Below, in pieces: positions 1 to 10,481 of a stretch of DNA of 64,000 nucleotides; within the stretch, counting starts at the first letter, position 1; every line of letters begins with the position of its first letter. This stretch comes from Phocoena phocoena. Lineage: Eukaryota > Chordata > Mammalia > Artiodactyla > Phocoenidae. The stretch spans positions 248,001 through 312,000 of the forward strand of contig NW_027077396.1 of assembly GCF_963924675.1 (NCBI RefSeq), given 5' to 3'. A program made the position numbers and the translations under genes. The notes under the pieces are model-generated. The model ran no database searches. It saw nothing but the letters and a program-made list of their open reading frames with translations, and was not told the origin of the DNA.

Positions 1-93
1 ATCCCAGAAAGCAAAAAATGGATAAAGAACTTGTGGCACGTACGTACAATGCAATATCACTCAGCAATGAAATCTGTGTCATCAGGCCCATAG
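1..93 (+). pseudogene. L1 ORF2 C-terminal relic, end of frame with stop
   Basis: Reading from base 19, the plus strand encodes WIKNLWHVRTMQYHSAMK followed by a few residues and an in-frame TAG at 91-93. This lines up with the conserved C-terminal block of mammalian L1 ORF2p, the reverse transcriptase and endonuclease protein of LINE-1 (family pattern W-I-K-K-x-W-x-x-Y-T-M-E-Y-Y-x-A-I-K). It is a fossil fragment with no domain left that could act. The window edge cuts off its upstream part, which is seen whole at 1411-1840. The same block recurs at offset 19-93 of every unit; in class B the codon before the stop is CCG instead of CCA. Confidence 0.86.
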
Positions 94-550
94 CGGCATA
101 GTGAGTGGATGCAGGTACGGTGATTCTACGTGAACTACGTCACACAGAAAAAGAAACATCATAAGATATCACGAATACACGGAATGTAAACTTGACGACA
201 CATGAACTGAATTACAAAATAGAAAAGGGTCTCAAATTTAGAAAACCAACTAGTGCTTGCTTATGGGGAAAGGTGCCTTGGGGTGCTGCATAAAACCAGA
301 GACTGAAATTAGCACAGATAACTTTCCATAAGCCCAATATGTAATAGACAAGACCTACTCCTTGCTCAACGAAATGGACCCAACACCACATATTCAACGC
401 CTAGGAATATACCTGACTAGGAAGAATCTTAAAACCCATGGATATATATGTCTCCGTAAGAGAATCAAGGGTGTGTACAGCGGCCGAAAGGCAGCAGTGA
501 AAATCCGATAAATCCCATTATCAAAATAAATTTCGAAAACAAAACACAAA
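94..550 (+). other. L1 3' UTR relic with fossil poly(A) signal
   Basis: The stretch follows, in order, the familiar 3' end of laurasiatherian L1 elements: a GTGGATG..CAGAGAAA-like block (108-150), CATAAGATATCAC..ACACGGAATGTAAA (161-190), a GGGGAAAGG-like block near 263-273, TAATAGACAAGACCTACT near 342-359, CATGGATATATATGTCT near 438-454, GTGTGTACAGC near 470-480, and AATAAA at 525-530, followed by an A-rich end. It is diverged but collinear. It is sense on the plus strand. Class B units differ in the A-rich tail, which is a run of nine A then TCATAAAG. The recognition is by eye from knowledge of the L1 3' end. Confidence 0.8.
525..530 (+). promoter_or_regulatory. Fossil L1 polyadenylation signal AATAAA
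   Basis: AATAAA sits just before the A-rich end of the L1 relic, where an L1 poly(A) signal belongs. It recurs at offset 525-530 in full-length units (2272-2277 in M2). Whether it still directs polyadenylation of any satellite transcript is unknown. Confidence 0.55.
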
Positions 551-1338
551 GACAGTGAAATAGAGAGCAATTCTTAAATAATTCACTCAGGGCATGTGAT
601 GCAACCGGGATTGACCACATCTACACCCAGAGCTGGTTGAGACATAAGGCTGGACACTTCAGGCTGATAGCATTGGTGAGTTTCGGTGAGCAAATGCACA
701 CCCTTTGAAGTCATACTGTATGGTACCTATTCCATGGGTCCCAACTCTTCAGGTTCAAGGGATTCTTCCTCCAGCTAAAACATGCATGTGAAACCCACAG
801 TATGGTCCACCGTGTTATGGGGAAATGATTTAAAATGCATCTCAGTTTTCGTATCCTGGTCCTCGGGTTCACCATTCCAGATGATTTACTAACAGTCTCC
901 CTGCTTGGAGAGTCAGTGCCTTTAACCTCCTGTTTGGCACAGCTTGCAATTTCTGTGCAAGATGAACAGGAATAGGGAGAACCAATGAGAGACTAGCTGT
1001 AGGTGTCTGCACGGGCAAATGTAACGCTCATTTCCCACCAGGAAGAGGAATTTACCAAAGGCTCAGCATGCCCTGCCCGAAACAGATTAGGGCCTGAAGC
1101 AATCCTGCGGTTTTGTGCCCAGTTCACAAGAAAGCGAGTTGAAGAAAGGAGCTCAGGGGCACTGTAATTCACAAACCTGCAGAGTTATAAATGACAGCTA
1201 TCCTCCAAAAATATATTGAAGTAAGCCTGCGAAGGGGACTTGAAAGCGGGGCAGAATTTCAGGAAAACGATTGCAGGGGGTAGACTGGAATTGCCCTGAA
1301 AGCATAGGAAAAGAGGCAGAACGTCGACAATGATGCAC
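551..1338. other. Non-L1 half of the unit, origin not recognised
   Basis: About 790 bp between the L1 tail and the palindrome. I see no coding region, tRNA or rRNA similarity, simple repeat or transposon ends. It holds two small hairpins: TCTCC/GGAGA with a 6-base loop at 896-911, which becomes a 7-bp stem in class B, and a bulged stem around GCACAG/CTGTGC at 938-958. A TATAAAT at 1187-1193 is noted without further support. The same region recurs in every unit. It may be older L1 sequence too decayed to read by eye, or the genomic flank of the founding L1 insertion. Confidence 0.6.
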
Positions 1339-1463
1339 TTGGCCAAAAAGGGCGTATGCGTTTTTTCCTGAATATATTCAGGAAAAAACGCATACGCCCT
1401 TTTTGGCCAACCAAGCAAGCCTGTAAATGAAATCTGCACTACAATGAAGTCTCACTGCCCCCC
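1201..1463. other. A/B-invariant core around the palindrome
   Basis: Between the class-diagnostic bases at offset 1200 (A in class A, T in class B) and offset 1464 (G in A, T in B), reference A (M1) and B (M2) units are identical over 263 bp. Over the rest of the unit the classes differ at about one base in 25-30. The palindrome lies inside this block. Subfamily variants exist within it (GCAGGCGG and AAGAAAGCC in subtype a; GTAAAGG against GTAAATG), but none separates A from B. Confidence 0.85.
1339..1410. repeat. 72-bp perfect spacer-free palindrome (copy in M1)
   Basis: The left 36 bases (TTGGCCAAAAAGGGCGTATG then CGTTTTTTCCTGAATA) are the exact reverse complement of the right 36, with no central spacer. 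Symmetry stops outside (C at 1338 faces C at 1411). The sequence could extrude as a cruciform, or form a 36-bp hairpin in single strands. A copy lies in each of the 36 complete units, at offset 1339 in 1,747-bp units and 1338 in 1,746-bp units. Thirty-two copies are perfect by my reading. The four with one mismatch are in M12, M25, M30 and M31. Confidence 0.97.
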
Positions 1464-1840
1464 GGGCAAGAGGGCCATCTGAAAAAAGTGTAAAATCCAG
1501 AAAGGTAGGACAGGATATGGAGAACAGGGAGCCTTGTTATGCTGATTGGCAGGATGTAAATTGCCAGCAGCCAGCCTGGAGAAGTGTATGGTGTTTCCTG
1601 AAACACATAAGAAACAAAGCAACACAGTCTATGGCACTTCCACTTATGGTCCTATAGCTTACGGAAATTAAAATCAAAAACAGACAGCCACCCCAATATT
1701 TGGGACGGCTGTGTTCACAAGAAGCTCGTCTACAGTAACAGGTAAATATCCCAGAAAGCAAAATATGGATAAAGAAGTTGTGGCACGTACGTACAATGCA
1801 ATATCACTCAGCAATGAAATCTGTGTCATCAGGCCCGTAG
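1411..1840 (+). pseudogene. L1 ORF2 C-terminal relic spanning the M1/M2 junction
   Basis: The plus strand carries the last part of an L1 ORF2 frame. It begins beside the palindrome with CACTACAATGAAGTCTCACT (1436-1455), like the L1 block ending in CTACAATGAGGTATCACCT. Protein remnants are an AI*KK..GYGEQGALLC block ending near 1542 (L1: AIIKK..GCGEKGTLLHC), a GCKL block near 1552-1563, then after a one-base frameshift QPAWRSVWCFLKH (frame of 1547, about 1568-1606), then the WIK..TMQYHSAMK block, and the TAG at 1838-1840. Stops (TGA in the KK block, TGA before GCKL, TAG after the FLK block) and the frameshift make it clearly dead. The fragment crosses the chosen unit boundary, so the unit start at base 1 is arbitrary. 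It recurs in every unit. Confidence 0.85.
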
Positions 1841-2297
1841 CGGCATAGTGAGTGGATGCAGGTACGGTGATTCTACGTGAACTACGTCACACAGAAAAAG
1901 AAACATCATAAGATATCACTAATACACGGAATGTAAACTTGACTACACATGAACTGAATTACAAAACAGAACAGGGTCTCAAATTTAGAAAACCAACTAG
2001 TGCTTGCTTATGGGGAAAGGTGCGTTGGGGTGCTTCATAAAACCACAGACTGAAATTAGCACAGATAACTTTCCATAAGCCAAATATGTAATAGACAAGA
2101 CCTACTCCTTGCTCAACGAAATGGACCCAACACCACATATTCAACGCCTAGGAATATACCTGACTAGGAAGAATCTTAAAACCCATGGATATATATGTCT
2201 CCGTAAGAGAATCAAGCGTGTGTACAGCGGCATAAACGCAGCAGTGAAAATCCGATAAATCCCATTATCAAAATAAATTTCAAAAAAAAATCATAAA
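1841..2297 (+). other. L1 3' UTR relic, class B version
   Basis: Same collinear L1 3' end as at 94-550. It differs mainly in the CAAGCGTGTG and GGCATAAACG block and in the tail, which reads as nine A followed by TCATAAAG. AATAAA is at 2272-2277. Confidence 0.8.
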
Positions 2298-3085
2298 GAC
2301 AGTGAAATAGAGAGCAATTCTTAAATAATTCACTCAGGGCATGTGATGCAACCGGGATTTAACACATCTACACCCAGAGCTGGTTGAGACATAAGGCTGG
2401 ACACTTCAGGCTGATAGCATTGGTGAGTTTCGGTGAGCAAATGTAGACCCTTTGAAGTCATACTGCATGGTACCCATTCCATGGGTCCCAACTCTCCAGG
2501 TTCAAGGGATTCTTCCTCCAGCTAAAACATGCATGGGAAACCAAGAGTATCGTCCACCATGTGATTGGGAAATGATTTAAAATGCATCTCAGTTTTCGTA
2601 TCCTGGTCCTCAGGTTCACCATTCCAGATGCTTTACTAACACTCTCCCCGCTTGGAGAGTCAGTGCCTTTAACCTCCTCTTTGGCACAGCTTGCAATTTC
2701 TGTGCAAAATGAACAGGAATAGGGAGAACCAATGAGAGACTAGCTGTAGGTGTCTGCACGGGCAAATGTAACGCTCATTGCCCACCAGGAAGAGGAATTA
2801 AACAAAGGCTCAGTGTGCCCTGCTGGAAAGAGATTAGGGCCTGAAGCAATCCTGCGGTTTTGTGCCCAGCTCACAAGAAAGCGAGTTGAAGAAAGGAGCT
2901 CAGGGGCACTGTAATTCACAAACCTGCAGAGTTATAAATGACAGCTTTCCTCCAAAAATATATTGAAGTAAGCCTGCGAAGGGGACTTGAAAGCGGGGCA
3001 GAATTTCAGGAAAACGATTGCAGGGGGTAGACTGGAATTGCCCTGAAAGCATAGGAAAAGAGGCAGAACGTCGACAATGATGCAC

Positions 3086-3157
3086 TTGGCCAAAAAGGGC
3101 GTATGCGTTTTTTCCTGAATATATTCAGGAAAAAACGCATACGCCCTTTTTGGCCAA
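3086..3157. repeat. 72-bp perfect palindrome (copy in M2)
   Basis: Identical to the copy at 1339-1410 although it sits in a class B unit. This shows that the palindrome is shared by both classes without change. Confidence 0.96.
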
Positions 3158-3494
3158 CCAAGCAAGCCTGTAAATGAAATCTGCACTACAATGAAGTCTC
3201 ACTGCCCCCCTGGCAAAAGGGCCATCTGAAAAAAGTGTAAAATCCAGAAAGGTAGGACAGGATATGGAGAACAGGGAGCCTTGTTATGCTGATTGGCAGG
3301 ATGTAAATTGCCAGCAGCCACCCTGGAGAAGTGTATGGTGTTTCCTGAAACACGAAAGAAACAAAGCAACACAGCCTATGGCACTTCCACTTATGGTCCT
3401 ATAGCTTACGGAAATTAAAATCAAAAACAGACAGCCACCCCAATATTTGAGACGGCTGTGTTCACAAGAAGCTCGTCTACAGTATCAGGTAAAT

Positions 3495-5241
3495 ATCCCA
3501 GAAAGCAAAAAATGGATAAAGAACTTGTGGCACGTACGTACAATGCAATATCACTCAGCAATGAAATCTGTGTCATCAGGCCCATAGCGGCATAGTGAGT
3601 GGATGCAGGTACGGTGATTCTACGTGAACTACGTCACACAGAAAAAGAAACATCATAAGATATCACGAATACACGGAATGTAAACTTGACTACACATGAA
3701 CTGAATTACAAAATAGAAAAGGGTCTCAAATTTAGAAAACCAACTAGTGCTTGCTTATGGGGAAAGGTGCCTTGGGGTGCTGCATAAAACCAGAGACTGA
3801 AATTAGCACAGATAACTTTCCATAAGCCCAATATGTAATAGACAAGACCTACTCCTTGCTCAACGAAATGGACCCAACACCACATATTCAACGCCTAGGA
3901 ATATACCTGACTAGGAAGAATCTTAAAACCCATGGATATATATGTCTCCGTAAGAGAATCAAGGGTGTGTACAGCGGCCGAAAGGCAGCAGTGAAAATCC
4001 GATAAATCCCATTATCAAAATAAATTTCGAAAACAAAACACAAAGACAGTGAAATAGAGAGCAATTCTTAAATAATTCACTCAGGGCATGTGATGCAACC
4101 GGGATTGACCACATCTACACCCAGAGCTGGTTGAGACATAAGGCTGGACACTTCAGGCTGATAGCATTGGTGAGTTTAGGTGAGCAAATGCACACCCTTT
4201 GAAGTCATACTGTATGGTACCTATTCCATGGGTCCCAACTCTTCAGGTTCAAGGGATTCTTCCTCCAGCTAAAACATGCATGTGAAACTCACAGTATGGT
4301 CCACCGTGTTATGGGGAAATGATTTAAAATGCATCTCAGTTTTCGTATCCTGGTCCTCGGGTTCACCATTCCAGATGATTTACTAACAGTCTCCCTGCTT
4401 GGAGAGTCAGTGCCTTTAACCTCCTGTTTGGCACAGCTTGCAATTTCTGTGCAAGATGAACAGGAATAGGGAGAACCAATGAGAGACTAGCTGTAGGTGT
4501 CTGCACGGGCAAATGTAACGCTCATTTCCCACCAGGAAGAGGAATTTACCAAAGGCTCAGCATGCCCTGCCCGAAACAGATTAGGGCCTGAAGCAATCCT
4601 GCGGTTTTGTGCCCAGTTCACAAGAAAGCGAGTTGAAGAAAGGAGCTCAGGGGCACTGTAATTCACAAACCTGCAGAGTTATAAATGACAGCTATCCTCC
4701 AAAAATATATTGAAGTAAGCCTGCGAAGGGGACTTGAAAGCGGGGCAGAATTTCAGGAAAACGATTGCAGGGGGTAGACTGGAATTGCCCTGAAAGCATA
4801 GGAAAAGAGGCAGAACGTCGACAATGATGCACTTGGCCAAAAAGGGCGTATGCGTTTTTTCCTGAATATATTCAGGAAAAAACGCATACGCCCTTTTTGG
4901 CCAACCAAGCAAGCCTGTAAATGAAATCTGCACTACAATGAAGTCTCACTGCCCCCCGGGCAAGAGGGCCATCTGAAAAAAGTGTAAAATCCAGAAAGGT
5001 AGGACAGGATATGGAGAACAGGGAGCCTTGTTATGCTGATTGGCAGGATGTAAATTGCCAGCAGCCAGCCTGGAGAAGTGTATGGTGTTTCCTGAAACAC
5101 ATAAGAAACAAAGCAACACAGTCTATGGCACTTCCACTTATGGTCCTATAGCTTACGGAAATTAAAATCAAAAACAGACAGCCACCCCAATATTTGGGAC
5201 GGCTGTGTTCACAAGAAGCTCGTCTACAGTAACAGGTAAAT
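3495..5241 (+). repeat. Satellite unit M3, class A
   Basis: Class A throughout, with the common A form TTTAGG near 4178. Private change: GAAACTCACAG near 4285. It has GTAAATG after the palindrome, as in M1. The palindrome is at 4833-4904. Confidence 0.95.
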
Positions 5242-6988
5242 ATCCCAGAAAGCAAAATATGGATAAAGAAGTTGTGGCACGTACGTACAATGCAATATCA
5301 CTCAGCAATGAAATCTGTGTCATCAGGCCCGTAGCGGCATAGTGAGTGGATGCAGGTACGGTGATTCTACGTGAACTACGTCACACAGAAAAAGAAACAT
5401 CATAAGATATCACTAATACACGGAATGTAAACTTGACTACACATGAACTGAATTACAAAACAGAACAGGGTCTCAAATTTAGAAAACCAACTAGTGCTTG
5501 CTTATGGGGAAAGGTGCGTTGGGGTGCTTCATAAAACCAGAGACTGAAATTAGCACAGATAACTTTCCATAAGCCAAATATGTAATAGACAAGACCTACT
5601 CCTTGCTCAACGAAATGGACCCAACACCACATATTCAACGCCTAGGAATATACCTGACTAGGAAGAATCTTAAAACCCATGGATATATATGTCTCCGTAA
5701 GAGAATCAAGCGTGTGTACAGCGGCATAAACGCAGCAGTGAAAATCCGATAAATCCCATTATCAAAATAAATTTCAAAAAAAAATCATAAAGACAGTGAA
5801 ATAGAGAGCAATTCTTAAATAATTCACTCAGGGCATGTGATGCAACCGGGATTGACCACATCTACACCCAGAGCTGGTTGAGACATAAGGCTGGACACTT
5901 CAGGCTGATAGCATTGGTGAGTTTCGGTGAGCAAATGCAGACCCTTTGAAGTCATACTGCATGGTACCCATTCCATGGGTCCCAACTCTCCAGGTTCAAG
6001 GGATTCTTCCTCCAGCTAAAACATGCATGGGAAACCAAGAGTATCGTCCACCATGTGATTGGGAAATGATTTAAAATGCATCTCAGTTTTCGTATCCTGG
6101 TCCTCGGGTTCACCATTCCAGATGCTTTACTAACACTCTCCCCGCTTGGAGAGTCAGTGCCTTTAACCTCCTCTTTGGCACAGCTTGCAATTTCTGTGCA
6201 AAATGAACAGGAATAGGGAGAACCAATGAGAGACTAGCTGTAGGTGTCTGCACGGGCAAATGTAACGCTCATTGCCCACCAGGAAGAGGAATTAAACAAA
6301 GGCTCAGTGTGCCCTGCTGGAAACAGATTAGGGCCTGAAGCAATCCTGCGGTTTTGTGCCCAGCTCACAAGAAAGCGAGTTGAAGAAAGGAGCTCAGGGG
6401 CACTGTAATTCACAAACCTGCAGAGTTATAAATGACAGCTTTCCTCCAAAAATATATTGAAGTAAGCCTGCGAAGGGGACTTGAAAGCGGGGCAGAATTT
6501 CAGGAAAACGATTGCAGGGGGTAGACTGGAATTGCCCTGAAAGCATAGGAAAAGAGGCAGAACGTCGACAATGATGCACTTGGCCAAAAAGGGCGTATGC
6601 GTTTTTTCCTGAATATATTCAGGAAAAAACGCATACGCCCTTTTTGGCCAACCAAGCAAGCCTGTAAATGAAATCTGCACTACAATGAAGTCTCACTGCA
6701 CCCCTGGCAAAAGGGCCATCTGAAAAAAGTGTAAAATCCAGAAAGGTAGGACAGGATATGGAGAACAGGGAGCCTTGTTATGCTGATTGGCAGGATGTAA
6801 ATTGCCAGCAGCCACCCTGGAGAAGTGTATGGTGTTTCCTGAAACACGAAAGAAACAAAGCAACACAGCCTATGGCACTTCCACTTATGGTCCTATAGCT
6901 TACGGAAATTAAAATCAAAAACAGACAGCCACCCCAATATTTGAGACGGCTGTGTTCACAAGAAGCTCGTCTACAGTATCAGGTAAAT
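5242..6988 (+). repeat. Satellite unit M4, class B
   Basis: Class B, except that GATTGACC near 5851 is the A form, a likely short conversion or reversion. Private change: CTGCACCCC near 6697. The palindrome is at 6580-6651. Confidence 0.95.
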
Positions 6989-8735
6989 ATCCCAGAAAGC
7001 AAAAAATGGATAAAGAACTTGTGGCACGTACGTACAATGCAATATCACTCAGCAATGAAATCTGTGTCATCAGGCCCATAGCGGCATAGTGAGTGGATGC
7101 AGGTACGGTGATTCTACGTGAACTACGTCACACAGAAAAAGAAACATCATAAGATATCACGAATACACGGAATGTAAACTTGACTACACATGAACTGAAT
7201 TACAAAATAGAAAAGGGTCTCAAATTTAGAAAACCAACTAGTGCTTCCTTATGGGGAAAGGTGCCTTGGGGTGCTGCATAAAACCAGAGACTGAAATTAG
7301 CACAGATAACTTTCCATAAGCCCAATATGTAATAGACAAGACCTACTCCTTGCTCAACGAAATGGACCCAACACCACATATTCAACGCCTAGGAATATAC
7401 CTGACTAGGAAGAATCTTAAAACCCATGGATATATATGTCTCCGTAAGAGAATCAAGGGTGTGTACAGCGGCCGAAAGGCAGCAGTGAAAATCCGATAAA
7501 TCCCATTATCAAAATAAATTTCGAAAACAAAACACAAAGACAGTGAAATAGAGAGCAATTCTTAAATAATTCACTCAGGGCATGTGATGCAACCGGGATT
7601 GACCACATCTACACCCAGAGCTGGTTGAGACATAAGGCTGGACACTTCAGGCTGATAGCATTGGTGAGTTTCGGTGAGCAAATGCACACCCTTTGAAGTC
7701 ATACTGTATGGTACCTATTCCATGGGTCCCAACTCTTCAGGTTCAAGGGATTCTTCCTCCAGCTAAAACATGCATGTGAAACCCACAGTATGGTCCACCG
7801 TGTTATGGGGAAATGATTTAAAATGCATCTCAGTTTTCGTATCCTGGTCCTCGGGTTCACCATTCCAGATGATTTACTAACAGTCTCCCTGCTTGGAGAG
7901 TCAGTGCCTTTAACCTCCTGTTTGGCACAGCTTGCAATTTCTGTGCAAGATGAACAGGAATAGGGAGAACCAATGAGAGTCTAGCTGTAGGTGTCTGCAC
8001 GGGCAAATGTAACGCTCATTTCCCACCAGGAAGAGGAATTTACCAAAGGCTCAGCATGCCCTGCCCGAAACAGATTAGGGCCTGAAGCAATCCTGCGGTT
8101 TTGTGCCCAGCTCACAAGAAAGCGAGTTGAAATAAGGAGCTCAGGGGCACTGTAATTCACAAACCTGCAGAGTTATAAATGACAGCTTTCCTCCAAAAAT
8201 ATATTGAAGTAAGCCTGCGAAGGGGACTTGAAAGCGGGGCAGAATTTCAGGAAAACGATTGCAGGGGGTAGACTGGAATTGCCCTGAAAGCATAGGAAAA
8301 GAGGCAGAACGTCGACAATGATGCACTTGGCCAAAAAGGGCGTATGCGTTTTTTCCTGAATATATTCAGGAAAAAACGCATACGCCCTTTTTGGCCAACC
8401 AAGCAAGCCTGTAAAGGAAATCTGCACTACAATGAAGTCTCACTGCCCCCCGGGCAAGAGGGCCATCTGAAAAAAGTGTAAAATCCAGAAAGGTAGGACA
8501 GGATATGGAGAACAGGGAGCCTTGTTATGCTGATTGGCAGGATGTAAATTGCCAGCAGCCAGCCTGGAGAAGTGTATGGTGTTTCCTGAAACACATAAGA
8601 AACAAAGCAACACAGTCTATGGCACTTCCACTTATGGTCCTATAGCTTTCGGAAATTAAAATCAAAAACAGACAGCCACCCCAATATTTGGGACGGCTGT
8701 GTTCACAAGAAGCTCGTCTACAGTAACAGGTAAAT
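6989..8735 (+). repeat. Satellite unit M5, chimera A / B / A
   Basis: A-type head, then B-type at 8111 (CTCAC) and 8188 (GCTTTCC), then A-type from 8452 on. It has the private tail marks GAAATAAGG near 8130 and GCTTTCGG near 8645, shared with M19 and M20. The switch back to A lies within 8188-8452, which includes the palindrome at 8327-8398. Private: GCTTCCTTATGG near 7244, GAGAGTCTAG near 7975. Confidence 0.93.
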
Positions 8736-10481
8736 ATCCCAGAAAGCAAAATATGGATAAAGAAGTTGTGGCACGTACGTACAATGCAATATCACTCAGC
8801 AATGAAATCTGTGTCATCAGGCCCGTAGCGGCATAGTGAGTGGATGCAGGTACGGTGATTCTACGTGAACTACGTCACACAGAAAAAGAAACATCATAAG
8901 ATATCACTAATACACGGAATGTAAACTTGACTACACATGAACTGAATTACAAAACAGAACAGGGTCTCAAATTTAGAAAACCAACTAGTGCTTGCTTATG
9001 GGGAAAGGTGCGTTGGGGTGCTTCATAAACCAGAGACTGAAATTAGCACAGATAACTTTCCATAAGCCCAATATGTAATAGACAAGACCTACTCCTTGCT
9101 CAACGAAATGGACCCAACACCACATATTCAACGCCTAGGAATATACCTGACTAGGAAGAATCTTAAAACCCATGGATATATATGTCTCCGTAAGAGAATC
9201 AAGCGTGTGTACAGCGGCATAAACGCAGCAGTGAAAATCCGATAAATCCCATTAACAAAATAAATTTCAAAAAAAAATCATAAAGACAGTGAAATAGAGA
9301 GCACTTCTTAAATAATTCACTCAGGGCATGTGATGCAACCGGGATTTAACACATCTACACCCAGAGCTGGTTGAGACATAAGGCTGGACACTTCAGGCTG
9401 ATAGCATTGGTGAGTTTCGGTGAGCAAATGCAGACCCTTTGAAGTCATGCTGCATGGTACCCATTCCATGGGTCCCAACTCTGCAGGTTCAAGGGATTCT
9501 TCCTCCAGCTAAAACATGCATGGGAAACCAAGAGTATCGTCCACCATGTGATTGGGAAATGATTTAAAATGCATCTCAGTTTTCGTATCCTGGTCCTCGG
9601 GTTCACCATTCCAGATGCTTTACTAACACTCTCCCCGCTTGGAGAGTCAGTGCCTTTAACCTCCTCTTTGGCACAGCTTGCAATTTCTGTGCAAAATGAA
9701 CAGGAATAGGGAGAACCAATGAGAGACTAGCTGTAGGTGTCTGCACGGGCAAATGTAACGCTCATTGCCCACCAGGAAGAGGAATTAAACAAAGGCTCAG
9801 TGTGCCCTGCTGGAAACAGATTAGGGCCTGAAGCAATCCTGCGGTTTTGTGCCCAGCTCACAAGAAAGCGAGTTGAAGAAAGGAGCTCAGGGGCACTGTA
9901 ATTCACAAACCTGCAGAGTTATAAATGACAGCTTTCCTCCAAAAATATATTGAAGTAAGCCTGCGAAGGGGACTTGAAAGCGGGGCAGAATTTCAGGAAA
10001 ACGATTGAAGGGGGTAGACTGGAATTGCCCTGAAAGCATAGGAAAAGAGGCAGAACGTCGACAATGATGCACTTGGCCAAAAAGGGCGTATGCGTTTTTT
10101 CCTGAATATATTCAGGAAAAAACGCATACGCCCTTTTTGGCCAACCAAGCAAGCCTGTAAATGAAATCTGCACTACAATGAAGTCTCACTGCCCCCCTGG
10201 CAAAAGGGCCATCTGAAAAAAGTGTAAAATCCAGAAAGGTAGGACAGGATATGGAGAACAGGGAGCCTTGTTATGCTGATTGGCAGGATGTAAATTGCCA
10301 GCAGCCACCCTGGAGAAGTGTATGGTGTTTCCTGAAACACGAAAGAAACAAAGCAACACAGCCTATGGCACTTCCACTTTTGGTCCTATAGCTTACGGAA
10401 ATTAAAATCAAAAACAGACAGCCACCCCAATATTTGAGACGGCTGTGTTCACAAGAAGCTCGTCTACAGTATCAGGTAAAT
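8736..10481 (+). repeat. Satellite unit M6, class B, 1,746 bp
   Basis: Class B with the one-base deletion (CATAAACC near 9024). Marks shared only with M21 are CATGCTGC near 9447 and CTGCAGG near 9481; both also have CACTTTTGG near 10374. CCCAATATG near 9066 is an A-type base in a B unit. GATTGAAGG near 10005 is private. The palindrome is at 10073-10144. Confidence 0.94.

Larger units (their letters stand above)
1..1747 (+). repeat. Satellite unit M1, class A (reference unit)
   Basis: This is the reference for all offsets. Class A marks are CCCATAGCGG near 87, GGCCGAAAGG near 482, GATTGACC near 609, GATGATTTAC near 880, GCTATCC at 1197-1203, GGGCAAGAGG at 1464-1473 and AGTAACAGG near 1735. 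The palindrome is at 1339-1410. It has TTTCGG near 685 where most A units have TTTAGG, and GACGAC near 194 where all others have GACTAC. The segment 551-1338 holds no gene and no repeat family I recognise. Confidence 0.95.
1748..3494 (+). repeat. Satellite unit M2, class B (reference B)
   Basis: Class B marks are AAAATATGG at the head, CCCGTAGCGG, CACTAATAC, GGCATAAACG, a nine-A run near 2280, GATTTAAC, GATGCTTTAC, GCTTTCC, TGGCAAAAGG, CACGAAAG and AGTATCAGG at the tail. The palindrome is at 3086-3157. Private changes are GTAGACCC near 2444, CCACAGACTG near 2042 and GAAAGAGATT near 2825. Confidence 0.95.
1..6988 (+). repeat. Dimeric HOR block A-B-A-B
   Basis: M1-M4 are two copies of a 3,494-bp dimer (A then B). 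M1 resembles M3 and M2 resembles M4 far more than adjacent units resemble each other, which is the definition of a higher-order repeat. Confidence 0.92.

Noticed and set aside
212..397. Recurring 61-codon minus-strand open frame (extended to 85 codons at 47302-47559)
   Set aside because: It is antisense to the L1 3' UTR relic and is broken by the one-base deletion in seven units. The extension in M28 comes from one base that removes a stop. No sign of protein selection.
1..550. Functional L1 element
   Set aside because: Only the C-terminal ORF2 end and the 3' UTR are present, with several stops and a frameshift. No ORF1, endonuclease or reverse transcriptase core is present.
1187..1193. TATAAAT as a promoter
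   Set aside because: A lone TATA-like string, with no initiator, no gene downstream and no other promoter element I can identify.
1185..1439. Recurring 84-codon minus-strand open frame crossing the palindrome
   Set aside because: It runs through the palindrome and the antisense of the L1 relic and has no recognisable domain. Its sameness between units is explained by satellite homogenisation, since non-coding parts are equally alike.
1537..1761. Recurring 74-codon minus-strand open frame
   Set aside because: It is antisense to the L1 ORF2 relic and is missing in most B-tailed units. The long hydrophobic run is a by-product of A-rich L1 sequence read backwards.
2900..3085. 61-codon minus-strand open frame ending at the palindrome in B-type units
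   Set aside because: It depends on the T at offset 1200 removing a stop. There is no known similarity, and A units lack it.
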